A DNA stretch of 64,000 bases from Vibrio neptunius (GTDB lineage Bacteria; Pseudomonadota; Gammaproteobacteria; Enterobacterales; Vibrionaceae). The stretch's first letter is position 1. Each line of letters begins with the position of its first letter. Below are positions 24,562-32,494 of the stretch, one piece after another. The DNA lies in assembly GCF_000967495.1 (NCBI RefSeq), contig NZ_JXXU01000053.1, positions 1-64,000 of the forward strand, in the 5' to 3' direction. Position numbers and translations under genes: made by a program. The notes under the pieces are model-generated. The model worked only from the letters and a program-made list of their open reading frames with translations, was not told the origin of the DNA and did not search any database.

Positions 24562-25293
24562 CTATTTTCCACCTGCGATATCGATGAACGAACCGGTCAC
24601 AAACGATGCTTCATCAGACAGTAGCCAAGCGATCGACTGAGCAACCTCTAGTGCCGTACCACCGCGTCCAAGCGGAATTTGAGAAGCGAGTCGGTCTACA
24701 CGCCCTGGTTCACCGCCATCGGCATGCATCTCAGTGTAAATGCAGCCCGGCCTGACGCCATTGACTCGAATATCACGTTCAGCCAGCTCTAGAGATAAAC
24801 CTTTAGTTAAGGAATCCATCGCTCCTTTCGATGCGGCATAATCGACATATTCAAACGGTGCTCCTGTTCTTGACGCTGCCGATGAGACATTGACGATAGC
24901 TCCTGACGCATCCAGTTGATTGATAAACGCTTTGCAGCACAGGAAACAACTCACTACATTGGCTTCCATCACCTGTCTAAACCGCTCAACATCAACTTTA
25001 TTCAACGTCGTTTGCTGAAACAAGACACCGGCGTTGTTCACCAGATGAGTCACCACACCAAAACGAGCCTTGACGACACTGAACATAGTTTCAACCTGAT
25101 CTTCATCCGAAACATCCGCTTGATGGGCGAACGCACGACCACCCGACTGAGTTATCGCCTCCACCACCTCATCAGCACGCTGGTGGTTCTTAAGATAATT
25201 GACACACACAGCGTAGCCCTGCTTTGCAAGAAGCTTAGCGGTTTCTGCTCCAATCCCTCTTCCCGCGCCTGTCACGATGACCACTTTATCCAT
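24562..25293 (-). CDS. Short-chain dehydrogenase/reductase, YgfF-like
   Basis: A 243-residue classical SDR with GAGRGIG (residues 9-15), NNAGVLF, Ser in IVNVSSAAS, and Tyr/Lys in YVDYAASKGAM. It ends FVTGSFIDIAGGK. The substrate is not known. It lies 38 bases downstream of a LysR-type gene on the same strand and may be its target and co-transcribed with it. GGAAGGA lies before the ATG. Confidence 0.88.
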   Translation of the reverse strand: MDKVVIVTGAGRGIGAETAKLLAKQGYAVCVNYLKNHQRADEVVEAITQSGGRAFAHQADVSDEDQVETMFSVVKARFGVVTHLVNNAGVLFQQTTLNKVDVERFRQVMEANVVSCFLCCKAFINQLDASGAIVNVSSAASRTGAPFEYVDYAASKGAMDSLTKGLSLELAERDIRVNGVRPGCIYTEMHADGGEPGRVDRLASQIPLGRGGTALEVAQSIAWLLSDEASFVTGSFIDIAGGK

Positions 25294-25330
25294 CTGCTCG
25301 TCCTTTCCTTATCTTTTCTATTAGGTTGGT

Positions 25331-25343
25331 TTTACACTGTAAA
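25331..25343. other. parS2: parS2 centromere site 2, inside a coding sequence end
   Basis: TTTACACTGTAAA, an exact consensus match. It overlaps the final codons of the LysR-type gene: the stop codon (TAA) and the codons for the last residues Thr-Val lie within the site. Confidence 0.93.
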
Positions 25344-26231
25344 ATGCGTTGGTTCCTGCATTTTCTCCACACCACTCATTAAACGCTCAACCAGTAAGGT
25401 CAACGCCTTAGGTTGGTAGCGCCTTTGTTTATACACCAGATACGCCTGTCTCACACTACGCTGATACTGAGGCAACACTCGGACAATATTCATCCCTTCA
25501 TGAACATGCCTAAATGGTAAAGAAGCCACGCCTAACCCTTTTTCAACCGCGCCGCATACCGCCAGAATATCGTTAACAATCAGCTTAGGTTTGACCGTCA
25601 TGACATCAACCAAACGTTCCTGTTCGTAAACCGAGATGTCTAATGCATGATCGACACTAACCCAATCCAGCTTGCTGAGCTGCTGTAAATCTTTCACATT
25701 CCCTACTCGCTTGATGTATTCAGGGCTGGCAAAGAAGGCATGGCGAGCTTTAAACAAAGGTCTGGCTATCATGTCATTCATTTCTGCCAAATCGAAGGTG
25801 ATCAATAAATCTCGGTCTGTTTGGGGAACGGCTTGCTCCTGGCTCAGCACCAAGTCGAGTGAGACATTGGGGTAATCAACCAAAAACTGTTCAACGACAT
25901 CGCCCACAAAAGCACAATAAAAATTGTGGGGTAGTGCAAGCTTTATCTTACCCGAGACTTGCTGAGTATCTGAAACCATCTGACCAAAGCCAGACTCGAT
26001 CGACTCCATACCGCTCTGCAACACCTCAAACGCCTGTAGACCACTTGCGACCAGCTCCCTACCCTTCTTCTCAAGCAAACGGATATTCAGACGCTGCTCT
26101 AACGCCGAGAGACGGCGCGACATGGTTGATACTGGCAATTGCAGTTTCTTAGACGCAGCCAGTAAAGAACCTTCTTCGACAACGCAACAGAACAAATAAA
26201 GGTCATCAATGTTTCCAAATATGGAATTCAT
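25332..26231 (-). CDS. LysR family regulator
   Basis: A 299-residue regulator from the ATG at 26231; a GTG nine codons earlier (26258) is possible. The helix-turn-helix is at residues 8-60 (LFCCVVEEGSLLAASKKLQL, then PVSTMSRRLSALEQRLNIRLLEK). The effector-binding domain follows, with LDLVLSQEQAVPQTDRDLLI and the C-terminal LVYKQRRYQPKALTLLVERL. It is divergent from the DUF2798 gene and upstream of an SDR, either of which may be a target. Its 3' end is built on a parS2 site. Confidence 0.9.
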   Translation of the reverse strand: MNSIFGNIDDLYLFCCVVEEGSLLAASKKLQLPVSTMSRRLSALEQRLNIRLLEKKGRELVASGLQAFEVLQSGMESIESGFGQMVSDTQQVSGKIKLALPHNFYCAFVGDVVEQFLVDYPNVSLDLVLSQEQAVPQTDRDLLITFDLAEMNDMIARPLFKARHAFFASPEYIKRVGNVKDLQQLSKLDWVSVDHALDISVYEQERLVDVMTVKPKLIVNDILAVCGAVEKGLGVASLPFRHVHEGMNIVRVLPQYQRSVRQAYLVYKQRRYQPKALTLLVERLMSGVEKMQEPTHFTV

Positions 26232-26313
26232 ACTTCTAAACCTGCTTATTTTTTTCACTTATGGCTAGTTATATCCTTAGTGACAACATAAGAACAAGCA
26301 GAGGAGGCGAAAT

Positions 26314-26553
26314 ATGAGTCGCAAACATTTTTGGATTTCAGCCCTACTTTCTTCACTGACTATGGCCGTCATCATGTCTGGATTAATTTCTGGCTATAAA
26401 CTTGGCTTTAGTAGCGAATGGCCAGCGATCTGGCTCGACAGTTTTATCCTTGCGTGGCCAGCAGCACTCGTACTCAACCTGACCGTACTGCCGCTAATAC
26501 GTAGGCTCTCAAGTTGGCTAGCTGGGTGCGGTGTTGTATCACAGGCCCAATGA
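26314..26553 (+). CDS. DUF2798 small membrane protein
   Basis: A 79-residue protein with two hydrophobic spans (about 8-28 and 42-65) and the DUF2798 pattern FWISALLSSLTMAVIMSGLI and FILAWPAALVLNLTVLPLIR. GGAGG lies before the ATG. Function is unknown. Divergent from the LysR-type gene, so it is probably one of its targets. Confidence 0.8.
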   Translation: MSRKHFWISALLSSLTMAVIMSGLISGYKLGFSSEWPAIWLDSFILAWPAALVLNLTVLPLIRRLSSWLAGCGVVSQAQ

Positions 26554-26613
26554 TTGCTTTGTGAGCGATACGGGAGCGTCTGATTTGCTCCCTCTTTCAC
26601 TGTTTTGAAATGG

Positions 26614-27843
26614 TTATTGAATCATGATGTCGCGCAGTTGCTTTTCTCTTTGAGCGGTGAGCCAATTCAGGCATTGCTCTTTTAACGACGGATGAGGCGC
26701 AGTCACTAAGCGACAAGTCGCATCTCGGTGCTTTAACCACTGTCTTTGTACCTCACGTAACTCGAAAGACTGAGGTTTCGGCAACATATACTCTGGGGAT
26801 GGCAGCTTGAGATAATCCATCACCTCATGGTAAGTCGCATTGAGACGCCTGTCAGTTTCAGCCAACGGCGTAAGCACACTCTCGATATGACCTTGAACCG
26901 CCTTTTCCAAAGCCTCAAGGTAGCGGTTTTTCTGTTTTTGAATGGATTCACTAATCCAAGCTCCTCTCCCAGAACCGCCGTGCATTTCTTCTTGTTGCGC
27001 TTTAAGAGTAACATAGGTCGTCATTTCGTTGTAAGCGGCCTCTATCAATGCTGAATACTGCCCTGAGAGTTGCGCATTCAAAGCACTTAACTCACTTTGA
27101 CGACGAGTTTCTTGTTCTAGTGCATCTCTATTTGCGCAGTACCCAGCGCCTGCGCCACTGGAAATGTAATAGCATAGGTTAAAAGGCACCACTTGGTTGT
27201 CTTTCCAATGCTGATAATAGTCTTTGACCGCATATGACAGCTCAGCGGGAACCCAACCACCACGAGTGATGAGCCAGAATATGAGCTCAGGGTCGGGTTT
27301 ACCAAATACACTCCCTTCGCGCGATGCCTGTTCTGCCAACTCCCATACATCATAAAATGGCCATTTACCATCTTCATCCTTTACGTCATACATCTCGAAG
27401 AACGCTTCTACGTCCCGCTCAGGTAACTCTGCCGCATAGCGGAGCGTTTGGATTATCTGTTCTTCACCATAAAGCGATAAAGCGGGGTTGTGTTGTTTGG
27501 CCTTCTGATAGGTCTCAAGCGCACTTTTAGGGTCTGACATTGATATACTGCCCGCTCTAAAGAACACCTTCTCAAGGTAGTTGTCTAGTGCCTCTTGATG
27601 GCCCTGCAAAGCGGCTTGCTGATAGTGATAGACACTCTGCTGGTCAGACAGGATATATTGATAAGCGAGCCTAAAATGCGCCTCAGCGCTGCCTTGTTCT
27701 GCGGCGGCCATGTACAAAGATTTGGCTTGCTCCTCATCACCCTGCTCAAAGAGTATATTGGCTCGTTCAAGCGCATTCGTTTGTGCAGAGATTGCGGGAA
27801 ATGCTACACAGCAGCTAAGAAATATCGCAAGTCGTTTACTCAT
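26614..27843 (-). CDS. Sel1-repeat protein with C-terminal LprI-like domain
   Basis: A 409-residue exported protein. A signal peptide (1-20, ending FPAISA) is followed by TPR/Sel1 units (NILFEQGDEEQAKSLYMAAA, then EQGSAEAHFRLAY), a long middle part with a conserved-looking SSGAGAGYCANRDALEQE, and a C-terminal segment with Cys residues (RQWLKHRDATC, LKEQCLNWLT) of the LprI/DUF1311 type. Some LprI proteins inhibit lysozyme; Sel1 repeats bind proteins. Combined, an envelope protein that protects or organises cell-wall enzymes is plausible. It stands alone. Confidence 0.75.
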   Translation of the reverse strand: MSKRLAIFLSCCVAFPAISAQTNALERANILFEQGDEEQAKSLYMAAAEQGSAEAHFRLAYQYILSDQQSVYHYQQAALQGHQEALDNYLEKVFFRAGSISMSDPKSALETYQKAKQHNPALSLYGEEQIIQTLRYAAELPERDVEAFFEMYDVKDEDGKWPFYDVWELAEQASREGSVFGKPDPELIFWLITRGGWVPAELSYAVKDYYQHWKDNQVVPFNLCYYISSGAGAGYCANRDALEQETRRQSELSALNAQLSGQYSALIEAAYNEMTTYVTLKAQQEEMHGGSGRGAWISESIQKQKNRYLEALEKAVQGHIESVLTPLAETDRRLNATYHEVMDYLKLPSPEYMLPKPQSFELREVQRQWLKHRDATCRLVTAPHPSLKEQCLNWLTAQREKQLRDIMIQ

Positions 27844-27948
27844 CTGTCGTCCGGTACCTTATCTAACCAGCATCTATTGAAAGCGTTTATTACCTAAAAA
27901 ACAATGCCCTATCGAATCAGATGATGAGTTTTCTCAGTGTTCAGAAAC

Positions 27949-27976
27949 AAAAAAGGGATCACGAGGATCCCTTTTT
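27949..27976 (-). terminator. Terminator of the yebC-family gene
   Basis: AAAAAGGGATC - ACGAG - GATCCCTTTTT (stem 27955-27960 / 27966-27971) is symmetrical with an A and a T tract, so it can end transcripts from either side. Confidence 0.8.
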
Positions 27977-28010
27977 AGCAATTTTTCAGTACACATTAAT
28001 GTACCTGAGA

Positions 28011-28727
28011 TTACAGCTCAGCGTTGTGGTAAACCTGCTGAACATCATCACAATCATCTAGCATGTCGAGGAACTTCTGGAATTTCTCTGCATCTTCACC
28101 CGCAACCGGCGTGTGGGTTTGAGGTACGAATGTAATTTCTTCAACATCAAGCGTTAGATCTGGGAAAGCACCGTTTAGAGCCGTCTTCGTTTTGAAGAAC
28201 TCAGTGTGAGGGGCGAATACCGTGATCACACCATCCTCTAGTTCAACGTCTGTGACATCCACATCATCCATCATTAGCGTTTCTAGAATGATCTCGTCAT
28301 CATCGCCTTTGAACTGGAATACCGCTTGGTGATCAAACATATGCGAAACTGAACCTTCAACGCCAATTTTCGCACCTGTTTTAACAAAACACTGGCGTAC
28401 ATCTTGGAAAGTACGGTTACCGTTATCTGTTAGACAATCAACGATCACACTAGTACCGCCTGGGCCAAAGCCTTCGTAACGTGCAGGAACGTAGTCTTCG
28501 CCACCGCCACCGTTGGCTTTATCAATCGCTTTGTCGATAACGTGTGCAGGAACTTGGTCTTTTTTCGCTTTTGCGATCAGGTGCTTAAGAGACAAATTCA
28601 TGTCTGGATCTGCACCGCCATTTTTCGCGCACATGTAAATTTCTTTACCGTATTTGGAATAAACTTTAATTTTTGCGCCAGCTGTTTTCGCCATAGAGGC
28701 TTTGCGCACTTCAAAACTTCTTCCCAT
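28011..28727 (-). CDS. YebC/PmpR family protein (YeeN subgroup)
   Basis: A 238-residue protein matching the family from end to end: [70 protein letters not shown], and the acidic C-terminal [20 protein letters not shown]. YebC proteins bind DNA as regulators in some species, and more recent work connects the family with ribosomes stalled at proline stretches. The chromosome-2 position near rctB matches V. cholerae, where a YebC-family gene (VCA0006, from memory) lies close to ori2. Confidence 0.92.
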   Translation of the reverse strand: MGRSFEVRKASMAKTAGAKIKVYSKYGKEIYMCAKNGGADPDMNLSLKHLIAKAKKDQVPAHVIDKAIDKANGGGGEDYVPARYEGFGPGGTSVIVDCLTDNGNRTFQDVRQCFVKTGAKIGVEGSVSHMFDHQAVFQFKGDDDEIILETLMMDDVDVTDVELEDGVITVFAPHTEFFKTKTALNGAFPDLTLDVEEITFVPQTHTPVAGEDAEKFQKFLDMLDDCDDVQQVYHNAEL

Positions 28728-28816
28728 CGGGATGTTCTCTCTAATTCAATTTAACGCGAAGGATTTTAGCAAAAATCGAGACCATTTCAATTTCTCGATG
28801 TCTTGCACGCAGGACG

Positions 28817-29026
28817 TCAGGCGACACCCATCACTCGCTTGTACTTGGCTACAGATTCGAGAAAAGATGCTCGTTCATCTTCATCTCTGATTTTATCCGC
28901 TTGCTGATCAATTTCATCTGGCCCTGCTTTCACTTCACGCAGCTTCCAGACTAAAAATGAGGCCTGTTTATCAAGCTCAATTTTGTTTTTTTCATTGGCT
29001 GGGAGGGTAGATAAATTAATCGACAT
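28817..29026 (-). CDS. DUF3283 small protein
   Basis: A 69-residue, highly charged helical protein starting MSINLSTLPANEKNKIELDK at the ATG at 29026. It matches my memory of the Vibrio DUF3283 family (QASFLVWKLREVKAGPDEID). A longer frame to 29071 is not supported by a ribosome site. Function unknown. Confidence 0.7.
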   Translation of the reverse strand: MSINLSTLPANEKNKIELDKQASFLVWKLREVKAGPDEIDQQADKIRDEDERASFLESVAKYKRVMGVA

Positions 29027-29186
29027 ACAAAAGGGCTGAATCTGCAAAAATATGGAGAGGGAATATAGCACATCCGTGACTTAAATGGACATCAAAGCAC
29101 GACAAGTGCGTTAACTAAGCTCAAAAAAAGAAAAATTAAGGGTGGCAATATGAGCCACCCTTACATCGATTATCACTGTCATCACA

Positions 29187-29384
29187 CTAGTGCAGAATGC
29201 CTAGGTCTTTCGCTTCCTCTATGGTTAAGCCGCTTTCGCGAATCTCTCTTAATGCTTCAATACGACGACGAGCCTCCGCCGACTTAACACTTTTGGTTGG
29301 CTTCTGTGATTGTACTTCTTCCGTGAAGTCCCACTTGTCTGTGATTTTCGTCATTTCATCATGGTCAATAGAATTAATGGACAT
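29187..29384 (-). CDS. Hypothetical small protein
   Basis: A 65-residue protein from the ATG at 29384, with GGAGG eight bases before it. It is charged, with a Ser/Lys-rich middle and a helical C-terminus RRRIEALREIRESGLTIEEA that could bind a partner. Not recognised as a named family. The gap of 330 bases on its right holds no other gene up to the ABC operon. Confidence 0.65.
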   Translation of the reverse strand: MSINSIDHDEMTKITDKWDFTEEVQSQKPTKSVKSAEARRRIEALREIRESGLTIEEAKDLGILH

Positions 29385-29712
29385 TGTAACCTCCGAACAA
29401 ACCATGCAAGGGACAGCTAATCTGTAGCAAAAGTGCGCCGCCCTTGTTAAGAATTTTAGCTTGATAATGTGATTGTGCTAATAGTTCGCACACAGTTAGT
29501 GTTTTTTGTATAAATAAGCTTTGCGCATGGCCAAATGGCGAAGTACATTTAAAAGATTACCCCTAGCCTTTTTAAGGCGATCCAGCTCTCACTTTCCACG
29601 CTGACGCCAGTGGAATTTCGCCTTCACAAATGACAACTCTGTTCAGATACCAAACGTTTTTCGAGTCACTTCACTGTTTTCATCACGACTTCTTTTCAGT
29701 CAAAAATTAACA

Positions 29713-29731
29713 GTTAATGATAATCATTCTC
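29713..29731. promoter_or_regulatory. Fur box before the ABC ATPase operon
   Basis: GTTAATGATAATCATTCTC matches the 19-base Fur consensus GATAATGATAATCATTATC at 17 positions. It lies 43 bases from the likely start of the first ATPase gene, a usual place for repression by iron-loaded Fur. Confidence 0.75.
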
Positions 29732-29755
29732 CTTTATTTTTAGGTAAGTGTGATT

Positions 29756-30604
29756 ATGAGTGATAAAGAGCTAACGCATGCGGTACATCACGACCCGATC
29801 ATTCAGGTTCGTAATTTGTGCGTCGACTACATAACGGACAACGGCGACTTTCGCGCCGTGAAATCGGTCAGCTTTGATATAGGCAAAGGTGAAATATTTG
29901 GTCTTGCGGGCGAATCTGGCTGTGGTAAAAGCACGATCGCTTTTGCTATCAATCGCCTCCACAAGCCACCCGCGTTCATCTCTGGAGGGCAAATCCATTT
30001 CGACGGTCAGGATCTGCTTAAACTGTCAGATCGCGAGATAAACGCGATTCGTTGGAGCGAAATTGCGATGGTTTTCCAAAGCGCAATGAATTCGCTGAAC
30101 CCAGTTCTGCCCATTCAGGAACAGTTTGCCGACGTGTTGCGCCACCATAAAGGCATCAGTGACCTTGAGGCGAAAGACCGAGCAGAAAAGCTGCTGGACT
30201 TGGTCAACATTCCACGTGAACGATTAAGCGAATATCCTCACCAGTTCAGTGGCGGCATGCGCCAGCGACTCGTGATTGCGATTGCTTTATCGCTCAACCC
30301 AAAGCTGATCATTATGGATGAGCCCACAACCGCACTGGATGTCGTGGTACAACGTGAGATTCTACAGCAAATCTATCAATTACGTGAAGAGTTTGGTTTC
30401 TCAGTCCTGTTTATCACTCATGACCTGGCACTAATGAGCCAGTTGTGTGATCGGATTGCCATTATGCGCCACGGAGAAATCGTTGAAATCAATCAGTCGA
30501 CGCAGATCCGTAACCATCCTCAGCATCCTTACACAAAGAAGCTTTGGGCGTCATTCCCCAACATTCATCAAGGTAAGCATCACGCGCAAGGAGCCACGGT
30601 ATGA
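29756..30604 (+). CDS. DppD/OppD-like ABC transporter ATPase
   Basis: A 282-residue ATPase of the peptide/nickel importer class. Walker A is GESGCGKST (about 54-62), the Q loop lies in MVFQSAMNSLNP, the signature is FSGGMRQRL, Walker B is LIIMDEPTTALD and the H loop is FITHDLAL. A GTG at 29750 is an alternative start with better spacing from AGGT. No permease or binding protein gene is nearby, so it must work with subunits encoded elsewhere. A Fur box upstream suggests a role in iron or siderophore import, unlike typical dpp genes. Confidence 0.88.
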   Translation: MSDKELTHAVHHDPIIQVRNLCVDYITDNGDFRAVKSVSFDIGKGEIFGLAGESGCGKSTIAFAINRLHKPPAFISGGQIHFDGQDLLKLSDREINAIRWSEIAMVFQSAMNSLNPVLPIQEQFADVLRHHKGISDLEAKDRAEKLLDLVNIPRERLSEYPHQFSGGMRQRLVIAIALSLNPKLIIMDEPTTALDVVVQREILQQIYQLREEFGFSVLFITHDLALMSQLCDRIAIMRHGEIVEINQSTQIRNHPQHPYTKKLWASFPNIHQGKHHAQGATV

Positions 30605-31533
30605 ACCAGCCTATTATCCAACTCAACAATGTTGTCAAAGAATTCACGATTGGCGGTGGTTTCGCCTCACAAGATAGGTTTAAAGCACTGCAAGGCGTCA
30701 GCTTTAGCCTCCACAAAGGCAAAACTCTGGCTCTGGTCGGTGAGTCCGGTTGTGGAAAAAGCACCTGTGCCCGCTTGATCACCAAAGTCCACTCGGCCAC
30801 ATCAGGAGAGATCCTGTTTAACGGCAACAACATTGAACAGATCCAGAGCCGAAAAGCCCTGCTTGATTATCGCAGTAAAGTGCAAATGGTGTTTCAGGAC
30901 CCGTTTGGTTCACTTAATCCAACTCATACCATTGCTCATCACCTCACCCGCCCTCTTAAGATCCATAAGCAGGTAAAGAGCAACCATGCCATCCCACAAC
31001 GATTGAATGAGTTATTGGACTTAGTCGAACTCGCACCAGACACATTAGAAAAGTACCCTCACCAGTTAAGTGGAGGCCAGCGACAACGGGTGAATTTAGC
31101 GCGAGCACTAGCAGTTGGCGCGGAAGTGATATTGGCTGATGAGCCAACATCGATGCTTGATGTTTCGATACGGCTTGGCGTGCTTAACCTGATGCAAAGA
31201 ATGAAGAAGGAGCTGGGTATCGGCTTTTTGTATATCACACATGATTTAGCGACCGCTCATTACATCGCGGAGGAAACCGCCGTCATGTATAAAGGTCAGA
31301 TTGTTGAGTGGGGTGACACACAGGCGATCTTAACCGATCCGCAACATCCTTACACCAAGCTGTTGATCTCTGCGGTACCGGATCCTGATCTGCCGTTTGG
31401 CAATCTGGTCAAGAGTGAACCAAACTACTCTGTGGACGCTGATCAAATTCGCGCGACTAGTGCAGTAGTGCAACAAGGCTATGATCAAATTGGTCCAAAT
31501 CATTTTGTAAAACATTGGGTTAAAGCAGCATGA
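30601..31533 (+). CDS. DppF/OppF-like ABC transporter ATPase
   Basis: A 310-residue partner ATPase overlapping the previous gene by four bases (ATGA). Walker A is GESGCGKST, the Q loop lies in QMVFQDPFGSLNP, the signature is LSGGQRQRVNLARAL, Walker B is VILADEPTSMLD, and YITHDLATA carries the H loop. The C-terminal 50 residues resemble the solute-recognition tail of OppF-type proteins. The pair would form the nucleotide-binding heterodimer of one importer. Confidence 0.9.
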   Translation: MNQPIIQLNNVVKEFTIGGGFASQDRFKALQGVSFSLHKGKTLALVGESGCGKSTCARLITKVHSATSGEILFNGNNIEQIQSRKALLDYRSKVQMVFQDPFGSLNPTHTIAHHLTRPLKIHKQVKSNHAIPQRLNELLDLVELAPDTLEKYPHQLSGGQRQRVNLARALAVGAEVILADEPTSMLDVSIRLGVLNLMQRMKKELGIGFLYITHDLATAHYIAEETAVMYKGQIVEWGDTQAILTDPQHPYTKLLISAVPDPDLPFGNLVKSEPNYSVDADQIRATSAVVQQGYDQIGPNHFVKHWVKAA

Positions 31534-32000
31534 TGACGCTTGATAACTGGGTTTCACACATCGACAACTGGTACCAAACACAGAAGCATGATCAAGGTAT
31601 TGAAGCTTTAGTACTCGGTGTGCCTGACGAAGTTTGGGGTCCAGAGATTAGCGAATTACAAAGTAAAGCTATTGCCTGCTGGTTGGATGCTTGTCTGCGA
31701 GTTTTCCATTTTGAGCGCTACTCACAACCTGATAAGGCTTACCAGTATCTGCAACTCGCCTACAGCAAACTCCAATTGTGCGCCTGCAAAAGCAATACAG
31801 AGTTATTGTTAAAAGATTGGAGCATGAGACGACTGCAAAACCTGGCGGTGCTCAGTTTAGAGTTTTGTAATCAACGTCCCGAAGCACACTGGCAAACTCA
31901 GTCAAATCAGATGATTGAGTCACACGTCCAGTTTATGGCCGCACAAAGCTGGAATGAACCTCGGAACGATGATCAAGACTTATCCGCACAGTGTCATTGA
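31530..32000 (+). CDS. Hypothetical protein of the Fur-controlled unit
   Basis: A 156-residue protein that overlaps the previous stop by four bases, so it is co-translated with the ATPases. It is helical and rich in Trp, Gln and Leu (VWGPEISELQSKAIACWLDA), with no signal peptide or membrane span. Not recognised. The coupling suggests an accessory to the importer. Its 3' end contains an RctB-type 12-mer (31964-31978), showing that origin-related sites extend into this gene. Confidence 0.7.
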   Translation: MMTLDNWVSHIDNWYQTQKHDQGIEALVLGVPDEVWGPEISELQSKAIACWLDACLRVFHFERYSQPDKAYQYLQLAYSKLQLCACKSNTELLLKDWSMRRLQNLAVLSLEFCNQRPEAHWQTQSNQMIESHVQFMAAQSWNEPRNDDQDLSAQCH

Positions 32001-32147
32001 TCGTTTGAATGGCAGTGTTGCGGAGACCGTGGTGATATTGTTGAGATTTTCAAACACAGCGATCTTCTTGGTTTATCTGCGGTTGATTCGGATGATCGCA
32101 AAACCAATAGCGCTCACAACAAAACTCACTGTTTTTAGACTAACGGA

Positions 32148-32182
32148 ACAATGATCAAGGTTTTACCATGATCATGCTTTCA
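32148..32182. promoter_or_regulatory. RctB-type 12-mers left of rctB
   Basis: ACAATGATCAAGG (about 32148-32160) and, reversed, CCATGATCATGCTTTC (32166-32181). Both carry the ATGATCA core with its GATC methylation site, as in the ori2 array. The right copy keeps the GAAAGC flank on the other strand. They are 2.3 kb from the main array. Confidence 0.55.
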
Positions 32183-32202
32183 GTGGTTGAGGAATAGCAG
32201 GC

Positions 32203-32230
32203 AAAAAAAAGCGAGTTCTTAAGAACTCGC
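32203..32230 (-). terminator. Palindromic terminator for leftward transcripts
   Basis: Eight A bases (T on the leftward strand) border the perfect palindrome GCGAGTTCTTAAGAACTCGC (32211-32230). It is a second stop for rctB transcripts; the spacer up to 32441 shows no gene. Confidence 0.65.
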
Positions 32231-32441
32231 GAAATATTCAGAATGAATGTAACAATATGAGCCAATCTATCAGGGATAATCCAGATCCCTTATTCATCAG
32301 AAAGGACAAAAGGTTGTCTATTCGGGGTAAATGTTATCCAACTCAGTTACAACCAATGTCAGTTCACTGTCAGGGGAATGTAGTAGATTTGTCTATTCAC
32401 TCTAGGTGTGTAACAGGCTGTGTCACTGAGTAATCAAGGGT

Positions 32442-32468
32442 AAAAAAGCCAGCAATGAATGGCTGGCT
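32442..32468 (-). terminator. rctB terminator
   Basis: AAAAAAGCCAGC (32442-32453) pairs its GCCAGC with GCTGGC (32462-32467), 27 bases after the rctB stop; the A run gives a T tract on the leftward strand. Confidence 0.8.
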
Positions 32469-32494
32469 AATACGAAAGTGAGCGTTATCTTTAA

